Source: Dryomyza anilis
Taxonomy: Eukaryota > Arthropoda > Insecta > Diptera > Dryomyzidae
Assembly (NCBI GenBank): GCA_951804985.1
Contig: OX638130.1
Location: 101,677,700-101,741,699, forward strand
Direction: 5' to 3'
DNA length: 64,000 nucleotides
A program made the translations under genes and the position numbers. The notes beneath the pieces are model-generated. The model was not told where the DNA came from. It searched no databases and worked only from the letters and a program-made list of their open reading frames with translations. Below are positions 59,040-64,000 of this stretch, piece after piece. Each line of letters begins with the position of its first letter. Within the stretch, counting starts at the first letter, position 1.

Positions 59040-59290
59040 TTTGGCATGAGTTTGAAGGAATGCAAAAGTTCGTTGTAACAACCAACTTCATACGGTTAAA
59101 ATGAAATTTGTGAATTGGTTTATGGCACTGCCATATTCGGTTGGCGCATGAAAAATGTTTATTTACACTCACAACATTGTTCTAAAACTGTTCTGTTAAC
59201 AACCTTGACACTATAACAATCGACTTAACAGTTGAAAGAACCGAAAAAATTGGTTTTACAATAAGTTAATTGGTGTGCTATAACTAAATT
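59040..59290 (-). mobile_element. CACACAGAA MITE (family B), diverged inverted copy
   Basis: TTCGTTGTAACAACCAACTT, TGGCACTGCCATATTCGGTT, TTCTAAAACTGTTCTGTTAA and CGACTTAACAGTTGAAAGAA occur in the order of inverted family B copies. Termini lost. Confidence 0.6.
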
Positions 59291-59517
59291 CATTATGTTC
59301 AAACGAAATTTATACGATTTGTATGAAATTGTTGATAAAACTTTATTATTTGGTTACCACAACAGGTAATATCAGAGACACACATCCACAATTGTTTTAG
59401 TAATTTTTGTATATCATAAACTACAACCTGCTAGATACAACAATGATTTTGAAGAAAGAAAAAAAGTGATTTTTAATAATCAAATTCATTCGAATGCTTC
59501 GAAATGAATACAAAATA

Positions 59518-59841
59518 CACACAGAATGGAGATTTGTTGCGTCAACCAACTCTTTGCCCAACCAACTTATTCAGTTCTTTCAACCGCTTAGTCGGTTGTT
59601 ATTTTCAAAATAAAAAGAGTTGTAGTATGTACTGCAACCAATTTCGAACTGTTTTAGAACAATTTAGTACAAATTTAGAACTATTAGTAGTGTGTATATA
59701 CTAATATTTCATGTGTACAGGCTAATATGGCAGTTCCGCCAGCAAATTTGTAAACCATTCGATTTAACCGAATAAAGTTAGTTGGTACAACTACCTTTTT
59801 CATTCTTCCAATCTCATGCCAAAGGAGGATTTTTCTGTGTG
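59518..59841 (+). mobile_element. CACACAGAA MITE (family B), full copy (324 bp, TA-flanked)
   Basis: It starts CACACAGAATGGAGATTTGT, ends TTTTTCTGTGTG, and has TA at 59,516-59,517 and 59,842-59,843. All family blocks are present, including GTCGGTTGTTATTTTCAAAA and GGCAGTTCCGCCAGCAAATT. Confidence 0.9.
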
Positions 59842-60080
59842 TAGTTATTTGAACATCATTGTGATATTCGGTAGTCACAGCAAAGAATATCATAAACACA
59901 CACCAAACTATTCTTTATTATGGAACTATAATCTGTTAGCACTTACGAAAACCATAAATGTTGCTTCGTAATGTATTGGTTGTCACAACAATTTGGTTTT
60001 ATTTTGCCGTAGAATAGTAAAAATAGAGAAAGGTATTTGCATTGATCAAATTGTTCTGTTAAAGTGAAAGTTCAGCAAAA
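59842..60080. other. Unassigned spacer
   Basis: Nothing recognised. Confidence 0.4.
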
Positions 60081-60326
60081 TAGTAATAATAATAGTTTGG
60101 AGCTACCGTCCTGAAGAACTTAAGCCGATCTTTCTCAACTAAATAGTTCCAAACCAGTTCGAAATTGATTGCAGTACAAGCTACAACACTTTTTTATTTT
60201 GAGAATAACAACCGACTAAGCGGTTGGGAGAACCGAATAAGTTGGTTGGGCAACGAGTTGGTTGGCGCAACAAATCTCTATTCTGTGTGTAGTAGTCCAA
60301 CGCACTTACCACTGAACTACCGACGC
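60081..60326 (-). mobile_element. SINE, second copy, inverted and interrupted by a family B MITE
   Basis: 60,081-60,139 (TAGTAATAATAATAGTTTGG, CTGAAGAACTTAAGCCGATC) is the complement of the SINE tail. 60,292-60,326 (AGTCCAACGCACTTACCACT, GAACTACCG) is the complement of the tRNA-like head with its A box. The roughly 190 bp of SINE body between them has been replaced by family B sequence. Confidence 0.75.
60140..60289 (-). mobile_element. CACACAGAA MITE (family B), half copy inside the SINE
   Basis: TTCCAAACCAGTTCGAAATT through CAACAAATCTCTATTCTGTG represents the left half of the family in inverted orientation, with an intact terminus next to TA (60,290-60,291). The other half of the MITE is missing. 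Confidence 0.8.
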
Positions 60327-60565
60327 TCGGTTGTTACAACAATAAATATCATTGACACACACCGTCTTGTTAAATATTTCTGATAGTGATTAGTGTTTGA
60401 TTATACTACAGCCTATTAGTTTTTAGTTATAATAAACGTCTTCGACTTTCAAACATCAATTTGTTTGGGAGTTAATTGAGCTAAATGTCGCAACAATTTC
60501 TGTTTATTGTCAGAAATAATTTTTCAAACTGAATACAATTATAATTTACAGCATATTATATATTT
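60327..60565. other. Unassigned spacer
   Basis: Nothing recognised. Confidence 0.4.
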
Positions 60566-60878
60566 ACAGAAAAATACTCTTTTGGCATGAGTTTGGAAGA
60601 ATAAAAAGTTAGTTGTACCATCTAACTTCATTCGGTTAAACCGAATGGTTTACAAATTTGCTGGCGGAACTGCCATATTAGGCTTGAATTATTAGTCTAT
60701 ACACTCTCCTAATTGTTCTGAATCTTTACTAAATTATTCTAAAACAGTTCGAAATTGGTTGCAGAACAAACTACAACTCTTTATTTTTTGACAATAACAA
60801 CCGACTAAGCGGTTGAGAGAACCGAATAAGTTGGTTGAGCAAAGAGTTGGTTGGCGCAACAAATCTCTATTATGTGTG
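60566..60878 (-). mobile_element. CACACAGAA MITE (family B), inverted copy (about 313 bp)
   Basis: It begins CAGAAAAATACTCTTTTGGC and ends CAAATCTCTATTATGTGTG followed by TA. Internal blocks AGTTGTACCATCTAACTTCA, TTTGCTGGCGGAACTGCCAT and CAACCGACTAAGCGGTTGAG match the family. Confidence 0.85.
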
Positions 60879-61825
60879 TAGTATATTATACACTGCAAAC
60901 ATTAGATTGTTCTCCACAAAAACTGCTATTTTTTTCAGATATAATTTTAATTTAAATAATTTATCTATTTATATCAAGCAATTTGAATTTCATTTAGCGT
61001 ATAATTAACGTTTTTTTTTTGTTTGAATAAATTTGGTTTGTGCTGTCAATTTAAACAAAAAAAATGTTCACTACAACTACAACTTAATTTCGCATTTGCA
61101 AGCATATTGTTTTATTTATAGTAGTTTCGTTATGCTACATATATTTCATTCTACATTATAATTTAAAAACTACATTCGAATGTTGGGGAAAGGGCCAAAC
61201 CGCCGCCCCAAAACAGACAATTGATAGCGATCGTTAATCATAACGAACGCATATGTTTGATCGTGCGCCTTATGACTTTAGGCGATTTATTGCAAATATG
61301 TTTTTGATTTTTTATTTAAGTTTTTTTTTTTTTTGCAAATTATCATATCATTTGTTTGGCTAACATTTCATGTTGAAAACATAGTGATCGGAAGCCTATT
61401 TTTGCACTTTTTGAGCAAAAATTAATGATCGATTGGCCACGCGTAAAGCGGTTGTGGTATCAATATCTGTGAATATCATATTTAATTGGAGCAGCAGTAA
61501 CGTTTGAAATCATGTAGAGTTTTTATTATTTTTGATGAGTTTTTAAAGAAATCCATTTGTTGGATGCGAGGTCAAAGTTAATGAAATTTTTGTATTATTT
61601 TTTTGTTCGGCTTGGTTAATTGATTTAGCGATTTAGGCCAAAATATGATAATGATTTTTAAAAGCGGCAGCTAAATATTAATGATGTGCAAACATTTAAT
61701 AATATTTAGAGTGTATTTTAAAATTATTTTTAAATATACTAAAAACATTTATATCACAATATATCACCTGACATAATTCATATCTTTGCACATCTAAGTA
61801 TCGGGAAAATGTTGATCACTATATA
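60879..61825. other. Non-coding stretch with a GC-richer patch
   Basis: 61,180-61,560 is more complex than its surroundings (GAAAGGGCCAAACCGCCGCC, GATAGCGATCGTTAATCATA) and could be regulatory DNA. There is no direct support. Confidence 0.3.
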
Positions 61826-61829
61826 TTTA

Positions 61830-61985
61830 GGTTAGTTGTAATAACAAAATGCATTCTGACGAAACGCAGATTTTACAAATTTGTTGATGAAACTGCAATA
61901 TTCGGTTACAGGAACTGTTATATTGGCTATACATACCAAATTCTATTAAAACACTTTGTAGTCCAAACATATTTCTATTTGCTAA
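61830..61985 (-). mobile_element. CACACAGAA MITE (family B), worn partial copy
   Basis: GGTTAGTTGTAATAACAAAA, TACAAATTTGTTGATGAAAC and TGCAATATTCGGTTACAGGA resemble family B. A similar fragment follows at 62,530-62,625. Ends not seen. Confidence 0.45.
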
Positions 61986-62217
61986 TACAAATGTGATAAG
62001 TTATCGAAACAAATTAGCTTTCTGTATGAATAATTGATATCCAAAACTTTCTGTTTGAAATTATAAATATTCATGGTTCGCAAACTTTTAATTCTAATTT
62101 AATTCATTTTAAATTTATTGATTAATTACAATATACCTCACGATATAGGTCATATATTTAGCACAACCGAATTCGGAAAAAAAATTCTTGCTCGTTAGCC
62201 TATTAGGTTAGTTGTTA

Positions 62218-62525
62218 CACACAGAAAAATACTCTTTTGACATGAGGTTGGAAGAACAAATAAGTTGTTTGTAACAACCAACTTCAATCGATTGAAACAA
62301 TTTTTTACGAATTTATAGGCGGAATATTAGCATATCACACACACACACTCCATATTATTTTAAAACTTTTCGAAATTGTTCTAAAACTGTTGGAGTCCAA
62401 ACTTCAATTCTTTTAGTTTTGACTATAAGTACCGACTTAGCGTTAGAGAGAACCGAAGAAATTGGTTCGGAAAATAGTTGGTTGGGCAAATAGTTGGTTG
62501 GCGCAACAATCCTCTATTCTGTGCG
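62218..62525 (-). mobile_element. CACACAGAA MITE (family B), inverted copy (308 bp, TA-flanked)
   Basis: It starts CACACAGAAAAATACTCTTT after TA and ends CAATCCTCTATTCTGTGCG followed by TA. It has an internal (CA)n run at about 62,338-62,349. Confidence 0.85.
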
Positions 62526-62675
62526 TACAAAAATCATTTTGTTGAAACGGCAATTTTACAAATTTGTTAATGAAACTGCAATATTCCGTGATAGAATCTG
62601 CGTTATTTGGTATACATAACAAACTCATGTAAAATCGATTGTAATCTAAACTACATCCTTTAAGTTTTCACTAAA

Positions 62676-62998
62676 CACACAGAATAGAGATTTGTTGCGC
62701 CAACCAACTCTTTGCCCAACCAACTTTTTCGGTTCTCTCAACCATTAGTTGGTTGTTATTGTCAAAATAAAAAGAGTTGTAGTTTGTACTGCAACCAATT
62801 TCGAACTGTTTTAGAACAAATTAATACAGATTTAGAACCATTAGGAGTGTTTATTGACTAATATTTCATGTGTATTGGGTAAATTGGCACATCCGCCTGC
62901 AATTTTGTAAACCATTCGATTGAACCGAATGAAGTTAGTTGGTACAACTAACTTTTTCATTCTTTCAACCTTATGCCAAAAGAGGAATTTTCTGTGTG
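62676..62998 (+). mobile_element. CACACAGAA MITE (family B), full copy (323 bp)
   Basis: It starts CACACAGAATAGAGATTTGT and ends GAATTTTCTGTGTG followed by TA. Complete family block order. Only about 150 bp from the previous inverted copy, making a head-to-head pair. Confidence 0.9.
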
Positions 62999-64000
62999 TA
63001 AGAAATATATTTAACATTTTTGAGAACTGAATTAGTTTAACCCAGAAAGAAATAGGTTTTATTTAACATTTGCTGGAACCCAATCAGTTGGTTGAGTAAT
63101 TAGATGATTGTCAAAATAAATTTTCTTTCTGTATGAACAATTGACATGCAGAAATTCCATTTGAAATCACAAAGACTAATGATGTGCAAACATTTATATA
63201 ATTGCTAAAATCATTTTATAATTTAGTGTCTCAATTACAATAAACATTACGACATAATTCATATTTTTATCACAACAGCGTATCCGGAGAAAGTTGCCTG
63301 TTCCTATCTATCTATTTCATAATTTATTAATTCAGTTAATAAAATGCAGTAAATTGATCCATCAACTGTGGTTTTAATCTACGTCTTCCTTTTGTTACAA
63401 TTACTGTCTTGAGCAATAATAGCAACACATTTAACTAATGTAAATCGATTTAATTAATAAAAACATGTTTAGCTTTCAATCATTTCATAAACAAATTACA
63501 TTTAATGCGTTTGTAACAGTTGATTAGTATTATTGATATTGTGTGTTTGATCATCTGTGATCTTACCGAATTTGTGACACCTTTTAGTTATGCTACGTCG
63601 CGCATATGGCATGCTTATGTAATAAATACATTTATATATTTTTTAATTAAAGTTTTTTTAATATAGCAGTTTTAATTAACATAACTATGTAAATTTATCT
63701 TTAAATAGCAACAGCCTATATTAATCTACTAATCTGTCTAATTAATAGTTTTTGTACAGTAATGAAGTGTCAGCCAAATGTAGAAATGTGCCGCCAATTT
63801 TAGTATTTTGTGTGGGCTTTTAGTATTTATTTTTTCTAAAAGGTTTTATATAATCACTCTATTAGGGATTTCTTTTTACCGCGGTGTGTTGAAAATAAAT
63901 TTCAAGTTTTTATAAGGTTTAAATATTTTATTGTTTAGCTTAAATCGTATTATAATAAGTTTAATAGATATGGTTAATATATATGGTTTGCTTACTACGT
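62999..64000. other. AT-rich non-coding stretch to the window edge
   Basis: No gene, RNA or clear repeat recognised. Confidence 0.4.

Overview
This is a gene-poor, very AT-rich stretch of nuclear DNA from an insect, most likely a higher (schizophoran) fly. The evidence is three DINE-1/mini-me type elements with the fly-typical GTCT/GTCC tract, a decayed mariner, Jockey/CR1-like LINE 3' ends, many short TA-flanked MITEs, and intron and splice signals of fly type. There is no bacterial, phage or CRISPR content. The species cannot be named from this sequence alone.

Host genes are few. The only convincing coding sequence is a minus-strand terminal exon at 30,203-31,053, with a clear splice acceptor and 274 codons after its first ATG. 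Its upstream exons are not identified. At the left edge, positions 1-310 look like a first exon on the plus strand, with initiator-like TCAGT motifs and a consensus donor CTG|GTGAGT at 310/311, whose partners lie outside the window or were not found. A GC-richer island at 33.4-34.1 kb may be a promoter or exon region, but this is weak. The rest appears to be intron or intergenic DNA.

Layout. 0-5 kb: putative exon, an inverted-repeat MITE, a TCGA-rich repeat, a SINE fragment, and a rearranged mariner (3.10-4.77 kb). 5-18 kb: AT-rich DNA with a long MITE (7.1-8.1 kb), a TA-flanked CACCCAG MITE, DINE-1 copy 1, a hairpin, and a repeat-dense region (15.8-17.2 kb). 18.6-20.8 kb: a long MITE split by a composite satellite-bearing element. 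22-27.9 kb: DINE-1 copy 2, tandem duplications, and a 10-bp minisatellite. 30-31 kb: the coding exon, followed by a second composite satellite element (31.4-32.3 kb). 34-41.5 kb: a nested graveyard of LINE fragments, long MITEs and a 785-bp element with 39-bp terminal inverted repeats. 43-49 kb: MITEs, 25-bp palindromes and an 18-bp palindromic minisatellite. 50.3 kb: a SINE with a tRNA-like head and a perfect 13-bp target-site duplication. 51.6-54 kb: three CACCCAG MITEs, one interrupted by DINE-1 copy 3. 55.4-57 kb: simple and T-rich repeats. 57.6-63 kb: a cluster of about nine copies of one roughly 310-bp MITE, one of them inside a second SINE copy.

I did not see a complete undescribed functional system. 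The most informative items are the tRNA-derived SINE with three copies, the nesting order of the elements, the shared CAC..CAGAA terminus of several TA-flanked MITE families, and the satellite arrays that carry repeated splice-donor-like motifs.
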